From NCBI GenBank assembly GCA_026120185.1, contig JANUWF010001272.1, forward strand, positions 682,001-746,000: 64,000 bases of DNA. The letters run 5' to 3'. The DNA comes from Voacanga thouarsii (Eukaryota; Streptophyta; Magnoliopsida; Gentianales; Apocynaceae). Within the stretch, counting starts at the first letter, position 1, and each line of letters starts with the position of its first letter. A program made the translations under genes and the position numbers. This document shows positions 11,417 through 24,719 of the stretch, in pieces. Below the pieces are notes generated by a model. That model was not told the DNA's origin and did not search any database. It saw nothing but the letters and a program-made list of their open reading frames with translations.

Positions 11417-13690
11417 AAGATCTTAGAGAAGCAACCTATATTTTGGGAATAAGAATCTAAAAAGATAGGTTAAAAGAGGTTGCTTGGTCTTTTGTAGTCT
11501 AGAAAGAGCTAAAAAGGTTTAGCATAAGTCATAAGGGTATATGCCAATTTCCAATCTGATAATAATAAATATGAGTTACAATTAGGCTATGTGTTCAATT
11601 TGAGCACATCACTTGATTTATGAATTCATTAATAGGAATGATGTAAAAGATAGAAAGTGTTCTCACCGGTGGACTCGCTCACTAAGGCGCTGCCCTAGAA
11701 AAAACATGATAGACATGTTAAGTAAATCAGTATTTGATCCATAAATGATTGGCTCTAGTGCAAGTAGAAGTTTATTAGCATTACACCCTAGAGACAATCA
11801 CTTATATATTGTATATAACATATTTATTATTAAAAAGCATTCTTTATCTTTCAGTTTAATTAATCATTTCATGTATATGTGCATAAAACTATTCAAAAAA
11901 ATCATTTGCATGTAGTATAGTGTTAAGGAAATTATGATAGAGATCATAATGTGAGATTCTTGCTACACTGTGTATTACCTGTGATAAAATTATCCCAAGT
12001 CATAGTGTTAGTGAGATAGGACATCATTAATGCGCAAAGACTAACACATGTTATACTTTTTTATTTGTTCAAGCGGTGGTTCTTACATCCGTGAGTATTG
12101 TGACACTCAAAGTTAACACGTGGATGCTGATTATGTAAACAAGTTCATTAGATAACCTAACTATGAGATAATCACATGGATAACTATTTAGTGTTAGTGA
12201 TAGAATCTCATTATAGCAAATCTACAAGCATCCTTAGACTTAAAATCTCCATGGTACTTTATATATTGAACGTTGTACTTTGATTTCAATCTCTGGAGTC
12301 CCAACAAGACCGCCTATGGAATGGAGATTTCGTACAACATAAAGTAAATGAATGTGGTTGAAATAGGCAATAAAATATTCATCACTCCTAATAGTAGGGG
12401 CATACATCTCATGGCCACTTGTATTATAGCATTACTCGAGAAGTACATGGATAATATGACTATATGTTGGACATAGTTTCAATTGATACATAAATTGAGT
12501 AATGGATTTTGGATCAAGCACTAATAAATTTGGGTTTAAATTAATTATATTCTAGTTGGAGTTGGCACTAATTCCATTCTCTAAAACCAAATGAGGTATA
12601 GTATGATAAAATGAGTTTATTGCACTGATATTTTACTATTGAAATGTTCATGTCAAGCAACTTGACTTTTTAAACTTTTGGGTGGTCATGGTGATTGCTA
12701 GATGCCACTCTTGATCTATGAAATATGAATTTATTAATTAGAGAATTAATAAATTAATCTTTATTAGAATTAATAAGTTAATTCTAATTATTAAGGATTA
12801 TTAATTCTATAACGAATAGAATTAATTCACATTTGGTACTAATAGACTGGAAAACCTAATAAGTCGCACAAAATAGAGGTATCGATGCTCAAGATATTAT
12901 TTGATAATATTATGGAGTTAATTTGTGACATGGAATAAATTTATGGGAAAACTATATGTAGTTATAATTGTTAGGGTTAAATTGTGATTGGAGAAAGTCT
13001 GTGGCTTAATTACAATTTAAAAAACCCAAAGGCCCATTATTGATATTATTGTTTCAATGAATTGTATAGGAAACAAATGAAAAGGCTTAGTTGTTTTGTT
13101 TGAAATTTTTTTAGGAAAAAAAAAAAAAAAGACCATTGTGGTGAAATGATTTTTTTGCCGGAAAAATATATATACATATATATGTTTTGGATGCCATGAA
13201 ATGAAGGAGACATATTGAAAATTTCTATTGTTCTGTAGTTGATAGCTAACCACAATGACAAAAGCCTTTTCTTGTTTTTGCTTCTCAAAAATTAAAACTT
13301 ATTTGCTAATAAATTTTTCTTTCAAAAAATTTGGGGGGTTGTTCAGTATATCCTCGTGTGGATCAATATTAGAGAAATTCCTAAACTTGGAATTTAGTAT
13401 TTCATGCTTAGACAATCTTTTGGAAGGGTTTTTTGTGCGAAGGAAAATTTTAAAAATTGTGTTTTCAAGGTAATTAATTTTTCTTCTATTTCCTAACTCT
13501 TCTAATTACAAACGGTTGATCTTGTTGCATTGATTTTGTTTTAATTTCCACTATACATAAATCATTTTTGCATGATCGAAATCCAACATATTGCCCTTTA
13601 ACATTTTATTTCACAAAAGTTTTCTTGTCAATAAACTGAGCACTTTTACTTCTGGGGAGTTTTTATTAACCTCTTTCTATAATGAATAAC
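11417..13690 (+). repeat. K: decayed copia-type LTR-like stretch plus unassigned DNA
   Basis: 11417-11775 shows nothing recognisable. From about 11775 the layout (CACCCTAGAG near the start, AT-rich lead, blocks of TTAATTAATT-type repeats at 12720-12830, T- and A-runs near 13110) parallels the LTRs of copia elements J and F without clear base-for-base identity. It may be a distant copia LTR. Two short ORFs on each strand at 13017-13473 look like chance. Edges are not defined. Confidence 0.3.
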
Positions 13691-15240
13691 TCAAGCATCA
13701 AAGACTAGTCACAAAGAGGGTGTTACATGGCTAAAAGTAATAAATATATATATTGAATCTATGCATGTTAATCTAGTTTGGGATCTTTTCTCTGCACCTA
13801 AAGGAATTAAACCCATAGGGTATAAATGGGTATACAAGAAAAAAAGTGTAGCAGATGGGAACGTTAAAACCTTCAAAATAAGATTTGTCACAAAAGGATA
13901 CATTTAGAAAAAAGAAATCAATTGTGAGAAAATCTTTTCACCGATAGCTCTGTTTAAATCTATCGGGGTTCTCCTTGTAATTGCATGTTATTATAATTAC
14001 AAATATATGAAATGGATGCAAAGAATACTTTTCTTAATGATTATTGAAAATATCTATATAATCAAGCTAGAGGGATTTATTGCTGGAGTTTTTTAACATA
14101 TAGTCCACAAGCTCAAGAAGTCCTTTTATAGATTTAAATAAGCATGAAGGGCAAAGAACATTCATTCTAATGAAATTATTAAGTCTTACAATTTTATACA
14201 AAATATGGATGAATTGTGTCTATATAGTAAATTGGATTATGAGAATGTGTCCTTCTTAATGTTGTTTGTAGATGTTATTATATAGACATTATCATCTACC
14301 AAGGTTTAGCTATCCAGTCAATTTAGCACGAAAGATATGAGAGAAGCTAGTTACATTCTTGAAATTAAGATTTTTAGATATAAAAAGTAAGGAATGTTGG
14401 GCTTATCTCATGCTGCTTATATTAACAAGATGTTGTCAAAGTATAGCATAGATCAATGTAGAGAGCATTTATACCCTTTAGACACACAGAGATTGGTCCT
14501 ATCTTTAAAGTAATGTCCTAAGATACAGGAAGAGAAATATAGAATAAGTAGGATTCCTTATACTCTTTATACTTTGACAATAGAAAATCTCATATATGTT
14601 ATGCTTTGTATAAGGCCCGTTATTTACTTTGCCATTAGCATGGCTAATAGGTACTAGTCAAACCCTATGGAAGCTCATTGCTAGGCTATAAAGTATATAG
14701 TCAAGTACCTTATTCAGGGAATGAAGAATTATAATCTAGTTTATAGGGCTGATGATTTAGTTTCAAGTGGATGTATAGACTCAAACTTCTAGGTGGATAA
14801 AGATGAAAGGAAATCCACTAGTGAATCTTTCGTAGAGAAGTGTCAAGCAATCATGTATTGTTGATTCTACCATAGAGGCTGAGTATGTGAAAATTTTGGA
14901 AGCATTCAAGGAGGCTATTTAGGTTTAGAACTTCTTAACAGAACTTGAAGTTGTGCCAAATATGGACAAGCCACTAATAATTTATTGTCATATTACAATG
15001 TTAAAAAAAAAAAAAAAAGCATAGTAAGCACAAGAAAGGCAATTGTATTGAGGGGAAGTATCACCTGATCTAGGAATTCGTTCAGAAATGAGATATATTA
15101 GTTAACCAGATTTCCTCAAAGAATAAGTTGGCAGGCCTAGTTATCAAACTTTTGGTACAGAAGGTTTTTCACCGACACTTAGATACCATAGAGGTATGCA
15201 TGTATAGACTGTCTCGGTCTTTTTCATGTAAGTAGGAGAT
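13691..15240 (+). pseudogene. pol: J: 5'-truncated copia pol (RT and RNase H remnant)
   Basis: DNA-level match to the pol of F. VWDLFSAPKGIKPIGYKW-like coding at 13770-13830 corresponds to F at 58600-58650. The YVDD region is at about 14265, degraded. The RNase H stretch around 14750-14830 corresponds to F at 59575-59650, and the end of RNase H lies at 15150-15190. gag, protease and integrase are absent. Every frame is broken by stops and indels, so this is a much older member of F's family. A PPT-like AAGTAGGAGAT ends it at 15240, directly before its 3' LTR. A run of 16 A's at about 15003-15018 lies inside RNase H. Confidence 0.8.
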
Positions 15241-15852
15241 TATTAACAATATGCCCAAAAAGACTAAGAAAATTTATAAAAATATTTATTTTGTAATGAT
15301 AATAGTATTTGTTTTATTAGTTTGTATTCATAGTTACATACATAAAGGTTCAAGTATGTTGGCAAATGATTTGTATGTTGGCTTGTACTTCATAATAAGG
15401 TACAGGTTATGGGTATTTAACATATAGGAAATGAATTTTTGATCAGTTGATGCAATTGCACATTTCATCAGGTGAAGATCATTACACTATCATTTCAAGG
15501 TAGGAAATGGTTTATCTTTAACCAATGAGTGGTCATATCACAACAATAGTTAAGCATATGTGGATTACATAGCATTAGATCGCTAGTAATAGTCTTTATA
15601 AAAGTACTAGAATAGATAAAGACTAGAATATTACTGCTATAGCATTGATGAATACTCTATAGTTTAAGTATGAGTTGGTGGTATGATGAAGTTGAATGTA
15701 TGTGCTTTGATATATATCGGGTAGATTTCCATTATGATATCAATAACATTATATGTTGGTCCCATATCTTTAGTTAACTAAGATAGACGTATACAATAAA
15801 TCTTCTATGCCTTTTTTCATGAAATAAGTGATCATTCCCTTGTGATTGTCAA
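15241..15852 (+). mobile_element. J 3' LTR, left part
   Basis: Begins TATTAACAATATGCCC right after the PPT, matching the F LTR start TGTTGGATTGTATGCCC with many changes. It tracks the F LTR through the GGTACAGGTTATGGGTATTTAACA and AGTACTAGAATAGA regions up to CCCTTGTGATTGTCAA, where solo LTR H interrupts it. The last five bases (GTCAA) are the left target duplication of H. Confidence 0.75.
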
Positions 15853-17393
15853 TGATGTGTCCGGATTTAGGTATAAAAATCATATCAAAATAACCATGCT
15901 CCCAATGAAGTTTAAATTAAAACGTTAACCTCAAATTACACATATGAGCAAGCGTACTCATCATTAACATAGGATAAGGTTCAAACGAGTGTCAATCCTC
16001 AAGGAATAAGTATGCATTAATCTATTTTCTTTCATTGTTTAACCGACTCAATAAAGTTAAAAATAAAAATTAAAAATTAAAATTAAAATTAAATAAAATA
16101 TATACATGTCAATGATAGAGAACTATATAACTTAAGCCATTGTATTGATAGACTTGATTTTAAAGTGCCCAATAATTATCATAACTAATTATTCTCTTGG
16201 TATAATGAAGGATTAATATAGATTCACTTCTTTCCCAAGCCATGAAATCACTATCTTCTAGACAAATTAGCATCGCATACTCTATCTCTACTAATTCACC
16301 CAAACGATGCATTAAACGCAATCCTTGATTAAATTTCCATACTCTGGCAAACTTAAAACAAGAAATTAACCAATGAATCTATACTCTGGTAGACATCAAT
16401 TAACCTTTAATTACTAGTTCTTAGCAATAAACCCATTTCTCAAGCAAGTTAAGAGATAACAAATATGAAACTAATGAATTGAGACCACCATCAACCCCTT
16501 TCTCAAGAAAGTTAATGGAAAGAAACAACCAATCAATCTCGTAATATGCCCAAGTAATTATATACCAAGAATAACAATCAATTAATCAAAAGAACAAATA
16601 ATCCTTAAAAACCATGAATATCTAAAACAATTTCAAATTACAATAAAATAATTAATACATCATTGTTCAAGAAAAAGAAAAGAAAGTAAAAGAAAGCACT
16701 CATAGACAAGCCTCATCCTTCTTCCTTTGAAGACTTTCTTGTACAACCCTAATTGAATTGAAGAATTCCTGCTTTGATTTGAGTGATTTTCTATGATAAT
16801 CTATTAATTCTCTCCCCTTCTCTTGTGTTTTCCATCTATTTATAGGCTTAGGAAGTGCCTAAACTCGTTGGTGTAAGGTTCTTGGCTGAGTAGAAGTAGG
16901 AAGATACTAAAATTCCACAGATTTTCAAAAATCGCGTACAAAAATCAAAATCCAGTCTTTTTCTCAGAGCACAACCGGTGCCACCTTGGCTGCTGGAGCT
17001 GGCACCGGTTGTGTTCTGTTTCTTCCGTTGTTCACTGATTTTTCTCGATTTCAGCACAGTGTAGTTCAGAGTGTAGCTAGCACTGCCTTGACTACTGGAG
17101 CCAATGCCGATTCAGTTCTATTCTAGTCTGGTTTCAATAATTTTTTATCACTTCAAAGTTCGTGTCATTAGCATATGACCGGCCCCAGTTCCTCTGCCTT
17201 GGCCAGTGCCACCTTGATTCTATTTTGCAACATTTTTTCTTTGTTTTACCCCAAAAATCTGAAATAATGAACAAAATACCTTTCCAAGAGTAAGATCTCA
17301 AATGTGAAGGAATATGACTAGTTATTGAGCAGAATGTATCATAAAAAACCCTCAAATAACTAGAAAAAAACATGACTAATTTAGGCCCTATCA
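15853..17393 (-). mobile_element. H: solo LTR (1541 bp) with 5-bp TSD GTCAA
   Basis: A perfect GTCAA duplication flanks it (15848-15852 and 17394-17398). Read on the minus strand it runs TGATAGGGCC... to ...GGACACATCA, with TG..CA ends, and carries a TATA-like TATAAATAG at 16845-16836. It contains no gag, pol, PBS or PPT, so it is a solo LTR left by recombination between two LTRs. Its insertion splits J's 3' LTR cleanly: the J/F LTR alignment resumes right after 17398. A partial relative lies at 10904-11416. The superfamily cannot be told from an LTR alone. Confidence 0.85.
16970..17013. repeat. Perfect 14-bp inverted repeat in solo LTR H
   Basis: CACAACCGGTGCCA (16970-16983) and its exact reverse complement TGGCACCGGTTGTG (17000-17013), separated by 16 bases. 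This could fold as a hairpin in RNA, or be a paired protein-binding site. The ACCGGTGCC core also occurs in the unrelated A/B LTRs. Confidence 0.85.
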
Positions 17394-17398
17394 GTCAA

Positions 17399-18592
17399 GA
17401 ATAATTTGTGAAAATTTAGGATCATAGGAAATGACTAGGAATTGATTGCTATAAGGATAACTTTCTTGGATAAGTGGTAATTTCTTGGAAGTCGTAGGAT
17501 ATTGGACAAAAAGTCAAATGATGGTAGACATAAGTGAGAAATGTGATGGTACCAAAATATCTTATTTTAATAATGGGTGTTATATAGAGGGATATTTTTG
17601 TCATTATACTTGGAGGTAGGAGGCAACGCTAGTGCAATATTTTCATTGGGGTTAATATCTTTTATAGTAATGAGTGAAGATATTTAAAATGTATAAATGA
17701 ACCTGTCTATTAGTAGGGGTATTTTTCTCATTTTTGTAGCCAAGGATAATATCTTTTGGTTTCCAAAATAAATCTAGAAGCCATAATGACTATTTTAGTC
17801 ATTGCATAAATTAATTGGGTATTTGTAAATGTGAGAGGAACCTATTTTATTCTAAAAAATCCAAATAAATGTATTAAGTTAGAATAATTAATTAGATCTA
17901 AATTTATTCATTGGTTAGATTAATTAATTAATTCTAGAAAGTCAAAGGTAATATATGGATTGGAATAAAATAAATGATTGGCTTAATAATTATATTGGAT
18001 AATATCTTTATTATTTTGGATTTTCATTAAATTAAAAAAGCCCAAATAAAATAATAAATAACGTGGGTCATGGATTTATTATTTTTAGGTTCTAATTCTT
18101 AGAGAATTAAGAAGACTCAATACAAAAATAATAAAGTCCAGTAGGAGGAAAAAGCCCTAGTCCAAATTGGCTAGCCTTAAGGTTAATAAAACTCTAAAAG
18201 AGGCTAGCCACAGAGTAAAATGCCTCAACCCTTGCAACCACCCCTAGCCCTTGTGCGTTCTCTATCAATTTTTCTCCTCCTCATAAAATATCCTAAACTA
18301 CTTTCACTGGTAAAATAGTTTGTGATGTTGAGAGAATACTTTTGAAGATTAAAGTAGTAATCTTTGTGTGAGTTTACATGAAGAAGTAATAGAAAAACTA
18401 GTTTTCTGGGTAGATCCACCCTGGAGGTTGCAGTTTAGACAGGTATTAAGTAACGTACTACTCTACAAAATCTAGCCATGCCCAAGTTTCTTCTTCTACA
18501 AGAAGAAAAAATAAGCATGTGATCTTGAAGCTCTAATTTTTAATTATATTCCACTGCGCTTGTGTGATTTTTTTATGCTACATTTCCTTTCA
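17399..18592 (+). mobile_element. J 3' LTR, right part
   Basis: Continues the alignment to the F LTR after H: AATTTAGGATCATAGGAAATGAC corresponds to the CCCTGGGAAACATGAC region of F. The blocks GGGATATTTTTGTCATT and GGGGTATTTTTCTCATT correspond to F's GGGGTATTTTAGTCATTT and GGGGTATTTTGGTCATTT. The end is set at ..TTTCCTTTCA (18592), which lines up with F's ..GTTCCCTCA terminus. That endpoint is approximate. Confidence 0.65.
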
Positions 18593-21500
18593 CCGATAAC
18601 TTAACTCTCTTCACCCACCATAATGGTCTTGGTAAAACAAACCTAAGTAATAGTAATAGATATTATTTTTCTAAGAAGTGAGAAAAATTTGTCAATTTTT
18701 CATACATTTTCTATACAATACTTGTCTAAGAAAATTTAGATGGTCGGATATACAGGCTTTAAGAAAAATACAAAAATATATTTAAAAAAAAAACCTACCT
18801 ATTAAGAGAAACTAGAAAACAGAAACTTAGACTGATTTTGGATTTGAGGGTCCTACATGAGTCTTTTTAGGAGTAACCAGGCATTCTTTAGGTGAAGCAT
18901 GAACATTTCTAAACATGTTATATACAATAGTTTATATTATAATACAATAAGTTCTCCCCTAATATTTCCTGCTATACTATGTATAAGTGTATATTAATGA
19001 AAAGCAAGTGTTACTCCTGAATGTATTTTGAAGAAAAAATTGTAGTTGTTTATTTTTATTTTCTTTTTTTTACCCAATAAAATAAAAAAGATGGGTTTAA
19101 ATTATGAATAGTATTAGTTTCCATTTAACTTCATGATTTTAAGTAACGGGGGATACACATCACTAATATTTACATTTACATCAAAAGTTTGCTATGGCAA
19201 TTCAAATAGGGTCTTTGCTCAAAAAACAAAGAGAATTTAAAAAAAAAAAGAAGAAGAAGAAGAAAAAGATAAAATCACAAAACTAGTGAAGTTATTTAAC
19301 TAAAATGAATTGACTTATTGTGTTTTAATGTTTACTCCAATTTATCTTAAAATTTTAGGTCTTGCACACAGGTTTGATTTATCATGTTAGTTTATAAAGG
19401 TTATCAAAATGGTCTATGAACAGCTTATGATACGATGATCTTGTTTGAAATTTGAAATATGGCTATTGAAAAATGTAGTTAATTGATGGGTGATATGTTT
19501 GGCAATATTTTATATGTTGTTGAAGGATCTTGCAACTAAAGGCTTGTGAAATTATTTTTTTCTTGGACTATGTAGTTTGAGGAAAGTAAATGCTTATATG
19601 TGAGGGTATTTGATAGGTGAAAATTAAACTATATCTTTAACATATTTTTATAGGCATTTTGTTTGTCTTATGTTGGTCTTTTCTAAGAGTTAGTATGTAA
19701 TTGTGTTATATTTTGTTTTTAGAATTTAATTGAGCATTCTGGTGATGAAGAACAATTTTTGGGTATGTTTAAGTTAATTTTGAGCAAAATTACGCAAATA
19801 TGAAGAGTTTGTATTATATATGCACATAGATGTGTTCATGTGTGAATGAGTATGGACAATGAACACAGGCATGTAGCCATCCATGTACAACGTAAAAATT
19901 GACACATTGGCTAATTTTTTTCTATAAAATAGTATTGTTCGAAGAAAATTTGATAGCTTGATTTGGTGTCAATTTAGTAGGATTAGAATAGAGCCATCAA
20001 GGGCCAATCAGTGCACAAAAGAGATACAAACTTAGAGGATTAATATATTAATTTCTACGGAACAAAAATTGAATATCAATGATTCTAAATATTTACGTGT
20101 GTCAATTTTTCATTTTATTATTCATCTTTAATTGATGTTTGTTTTATTTTTGTTAGTATGAATTAATTAATTTTAATTTAGATTAGATGAATCCAAAATT
20201 TAATTTGTTAAGATAAATTATTTGAATTATTAAAAGATGATAGGAATCTATCCAAGCATTAACCTAAATGTAAAGAAGGGATATGGAGATTCAAGCCACA
20301 TTCAATGGTGCTAAGGAAAGGTTCGAATTATGAAGGTTTTTAATGGAGGTTTCAAGCAAACCAAGCCACCAAGCCAAGGAACACGAATATTGTGAAGAGG
20401 TGGGTACCAAAAAGAGGATTAGAAGACCACTAAGAAAATAAAACAAGGATCAAGATCAAGAGAGTTGTCAAGCAATGGAAGATTAAAAAAGGGTAAAAAA
20501 AGACCAAAACTTAAACAACAACTTGTGTGAAAAGCAAAAGATCACAAGAGCTGGCCGCATGAAGAACAAACTATAGCCGCTATCAGCTACATCAAAGCAG
20601 CAAGCACCAACTCAGCACTAAAACAAAATTGTACCTTAGATAGAACACGGCTAGCGTTGTCTGCCCTAGGCCAACTGGTGACGGCTCACTTTAGGCAGAT
20701 TGCCCTGTTTTGAGAATTTCACTTATTTTTCTTTGTTTTATTATTAATTAAAGTTTCACAAGCTTTATTATGTAATAGAGGTATTTTAGGCTTAGTTAAG
20801 AGATGAATGGTTGAGATTTCATCTTCTATTAGCTAGGTTAAGATGGCTATATAACATTTCATTTGTAACTTTTAGATATTGAGTTGAATCAAAGAGTCTC
20901 TCTAAAAGCTTTTGAGAGGTGATTCCTTTTTAGTTTTTGCCATAATCATCAAGACCATTCCTAGGGAGTAGTCCTATGCTTTGAATCTAGTCTATAAACC
21001 ATTCAGGATAGATCAATTAACTTGCTAAGTTCAATCTTAGATTAATGTTAATCTAATGTTCTTGTTACAAGTCAAGTTGGTTGCCTAAGTTCTTTCTTTA
21101 AGTGTTCTTTGTTTTTTTTATTAAACCAAGGGTTTTTGTTCATGACTTCGAAGACTTAATTCTAATTTTAGTGTTCTAAGTTTACCATTTGACCTAGGGT
21201 CTTAGTATTTGAATTGGATATGTGAGTTCTTCAAAAAGTTCACTGTTTTGAGTCAATTTTAGGTCTTGCAATTTTTCCCTATTTTTAGCCAAAAAAAAAC
21301 TATATATCTATGTAAAAGTTATAGTGGAATGCTGTAGTTTTGCCAATTATCCTTTAGAATGGCTATGTTATTGACATGTGGAATGTTTTGTAGCTTGAAA
21401 AGTGTAATGGTGTTGACACGTGGAATGCTTTTTTGCCAAATAATATTTCGGCTTAACTTACCACAAAACAACTTATCTTCTCCTTTGATGCCATTTTCAC

Positions 21501-22596
21501 TCCTCGATTTATCCTTAATATGTTGACTACATTTACTCATCATTATTCTGTATTTAATGCTTATTGTTGTTGAAGAATCTATAAATGATGTCACAGATCT
21601 AAGAAGATAAAATGCTCCTAGATTAGTTCTCACTCGGTTATACTATTATCTCCTCCGTGCTCCTTCTACTTCTTTCTCCTCACCCTTCAGAATTGACTTT
21701 ATCGTCTTCTGATCTCCACTTTTGGCTATTTAATTCTTCCCCAACATTAACTAATCATAATTGTTAAACCAACTGTAATTCTTGAAGATGAAGAATGTCA
21801 AAGAGATGAGTTAGATCTGACTGTATGAAACGCTCCAGATCGGGTAAAAAACCATATCTTTATGAATGTTTCAAAATCCACTACTCTATATAAATACATG
21901 GGTTTTGAAATTAAGATCTATGATTTGGGAGGGAAAAAAGATATTGTATGCCAAAAAAAAAAAACTAAAAAGAGGTAAAACGGTTACGGTTATTATCAAA
22001 TTTCAATTTTTTTTTTTTTACTTTATAAGTTGTTGCTATAAGAAAAGGAAGATTTTAAGGTGTATTGTTGATTGAATTGACAAAGGGAAAGCAAGATAAA
22101 AGAGTGATTTTTAGAATTATTTGGATATGGAATACAGATAGTGCTCAAAGACCGGGAGAGATTAAAAGTATAGACTTTTTGGCCTTTGATGCAAATGTAT
22201 AATTGCTTCCAATGATGTCGGATACATATTTATAGATATGAACATTACATGTCTTAATATATGTTGTTACTGAAATTGTAATTACTTTTGTAGGATAATA
22301 ATAAACACTACATCATTAGGAGCAAATTTGTTCCTATTTTCAGAATTCTATTGAAGAATGGAACTTTTACATGATGAAAAGTCATCATGTCTTCAGTCTC
22401 TAAGGCCAAACTATAAAGTGTTAAATGAGAATCTACAAATTGTGATTGACGGAAGCACATATATAGAAGAAGTACTGGATGAATCCTAAAACTTCTAAGA
22501 CATAAATTTTGTTTTGTACCCTACGAAGAGATTGAATCCCGAGCTGGAGACATTAGTCTCTTAGTTGGTAACATTTCAATAAAATCACGTTGGGGC
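18593..22596. other. Region without recognised gene or full element
   Basis: AT-rich DNA between J and C. No ORF has recognisable motifs. Two places have plant-like splice signals around short open stretches. One follows TTTGTTTTTAG at about 19722 and reads AATTTAATTGAGCATTCTGG onwards, with GTATGT after it. The other follows TTCCTATTTTCAG at 22343, near a 43-codon ORF at 22358-22489. Neither can be tied to a gene. 20.2-21.3 kb is listed separately as LTR-like. If old host sequence survives anywhere in the window it is most likely here. Confidence 0.4.
20200..21290 (+). repeat. Decayed LTR-like stretch, A/B (gypsy) layout
   Basis: Follows the order of landmarks of the A/B LTRs: a purine-rich lead with AAGATCAAGA-type phrases, a CG-containing block (20640-20690), a TATA-like GGCTATATAACA at about 20845, a segment like AGAGTCTCTCTAAAAGC then TTTTGAGAGG, and the phrase AGGGAGTAGTCCTATG, comparable to the transcribed leader of the A/B LTRs. 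Base identity to A/B is low, so this is a family-level suggestion only. Ends were not found. Confidence 0.35.
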
Positions 22597-24439
22597 TGTA
22601 ATACCCTGTATTTTAGCCTTGGATTGGCTACTACTTGTAATAGGATGAGAAATTGTATCAATGGATAGAACAGACGATGATCAGCAAAATGAAACGAATA
22701 TTTTGGTATAATAACATTTTGTTGGGACCTGGGTATAATTATTGAATTTGTTCTATCTGTACCCTAAATCTTGAGAAGGCCACTACTGCTAATAAAATAA
22801 AAATTTGAGAGTACATTGACAACAAAAATGAAGCACACGTTTTGGTGTGAATTATGTTATTCATGTTATTGGAGGCATTTTCGTCATTTTGACCGCGCCC
22901 ATGATTTTGACCACAAATTTAACCAAGCTAAGAAAGAATTGAGGAATTTAAGTATTATCAATGGATTCAGTGAAATTTTTGTAGTTGAATGGTAAAATAA
23001 AATATTTTTTCATTTCGGACCGGAACTTCGATTATTTCGGAGAAAACGTGAAATCTCAGTTACAAGAAATGGTACATGTGGAGTTTTGTAATTGGTAGCC
23101 CATGAACATGTGTCAACATATGAGAAGTTACATGAAGAGTTCGTGTAAGACATATGGAATTAAGGAATTAAAAATAAATAAAGGAATGATGTGTTTAATT
23201 GTGATTGGAACACATTATTTGTGGAGCCATTTAATTTATGTCTTGCACAATTTAATTAGCTAATATTTTGACCATGAAGAGGCGGTCAAATGGCTAAAAA
23301 ATAGCTAAAAATTTGGCAGCCACAAAAATGAAGAGAACAGGAAATTTAAAGAAGAAAATTAAGGGAAATGATGTGTAATTTTATGTTTCGAACATACCTA
23401 CATGTAAACCACCACACAATTAATAGAATTAGAAATTAATTGACCAAAAATCTGACGAAGTGTAGTGGTAGGAAGGCTGTTTTATAGCCAGAAATTCGGC
23501 AACCACAAGGGAGAAAAATATGAGAAAAAGAAATCAAAAAAGATTAGCAAAAGAGAGAGAAAAGGTGAATAGTGTGTTCTTGAGAGTTTCTTGGAACAAA
23601 TCACACCAAAGAGCTATATACACAAGGTAAAACCTTGCCTTGCTAGAATTAAAGTTATTGTTGGGTGAATGGTGATTATTTTGATGTTAATTTTAACATG
23701 AAAACATGATTTTCTTGTCTTGATTTTGGATCAAAAGTTAGGGTATATAAACTTTATAGGTGAAATTTGTGTGTGATTATGTGTGTCGGCTACCTAGGGG
23801 ATTTATGGATAATGTTTTGTGTGATGAAGTAATGAATTTTCATGGTTGTTCGAAGGGTTGATCTTTGTTGATGAGATGATGATCAAAGTGGAGTGAAAAT
23901 GGGAGTTAATTGGTTAGAAGGATGAATTATGCTAACTTTTGATTGAATGAAGTGAAATTGTGTTGAATAAACATAACTCTTTTAGTTGTTGGAATCTAAA
24001 AATTGAAGGATCAAAGATGATTTGAAGGAAAAATAGAATGAATTTAACGTTCTCAAGGTGTTAAAAATTAAAGGAAATCAAAGAATAATATGAATGGTTA
24101 AGTTAGGGCAAACTACTATGATTATTTTTCCTCTGCATTATGTCCCAGAATTTTGAACTCAAAAAAGTCTTACAAAAAATTAAAGTTAAGAGTGATATGA
24201 TTGTTTTAATATATCATAGAGCCCAATCAAAGTTGTGGATTGAAATGCACAAAACAAAATTGTGTGTCAAGAAGGGAATTCCAAAATTTTGGTTGCGAAA
24301 TGAATGAACTTAAGAGGGATTAATTGTGTGATTTTGGGATGAAATGAATTTGAAACATAAAGATAATTTCTTGTTCATGAAGAAATGAAGGATATGGAAA
24401 AAGAAAATAGAAGAATTAAAAAAACGACGAAAAAACGAG

Positions 24440-24545
24440 ATCAACGATAGTCGGCTAAACATCGACTGAACGACGGCTGACCCTCGGTCACGTCGACTGA
24501 ACGTTAGCTAACCGTCGGGCACGTCAGCTAACCGTCGGCTACTTT
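24440..24545 (+). repeat. CG-rich imperfect tandem block in C 5' LTR
   Basis: Several variants of GTCGGCTAACCGTCGG follow one another (TCGGCTAAACATCGAC, GACGGCTGACCCTCGG, GTCGGGCACGTCAGC, CCGTCGGCTAC) in otherwise AT-rich DNA. The 3' LTR has a shorter block at 45255-45302, so copy number differs between the two LTRs. Confidence 0.7.
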
Positions 24546-24719
24546 TCAACCAAAACAACTAAACATACAAACATGTTTAATGTAGCTTTATTGATAAACA
24601 GCTAATTCCACATGCCTTTATTAGAATATTCTATGGAAAATGATTGGAAACATTGAATTTAATCCTCTTTTAGAATTAGAATTCTGGATTTCTTGAAATA
24701 AGTCCTTTTGAAATGTAGC

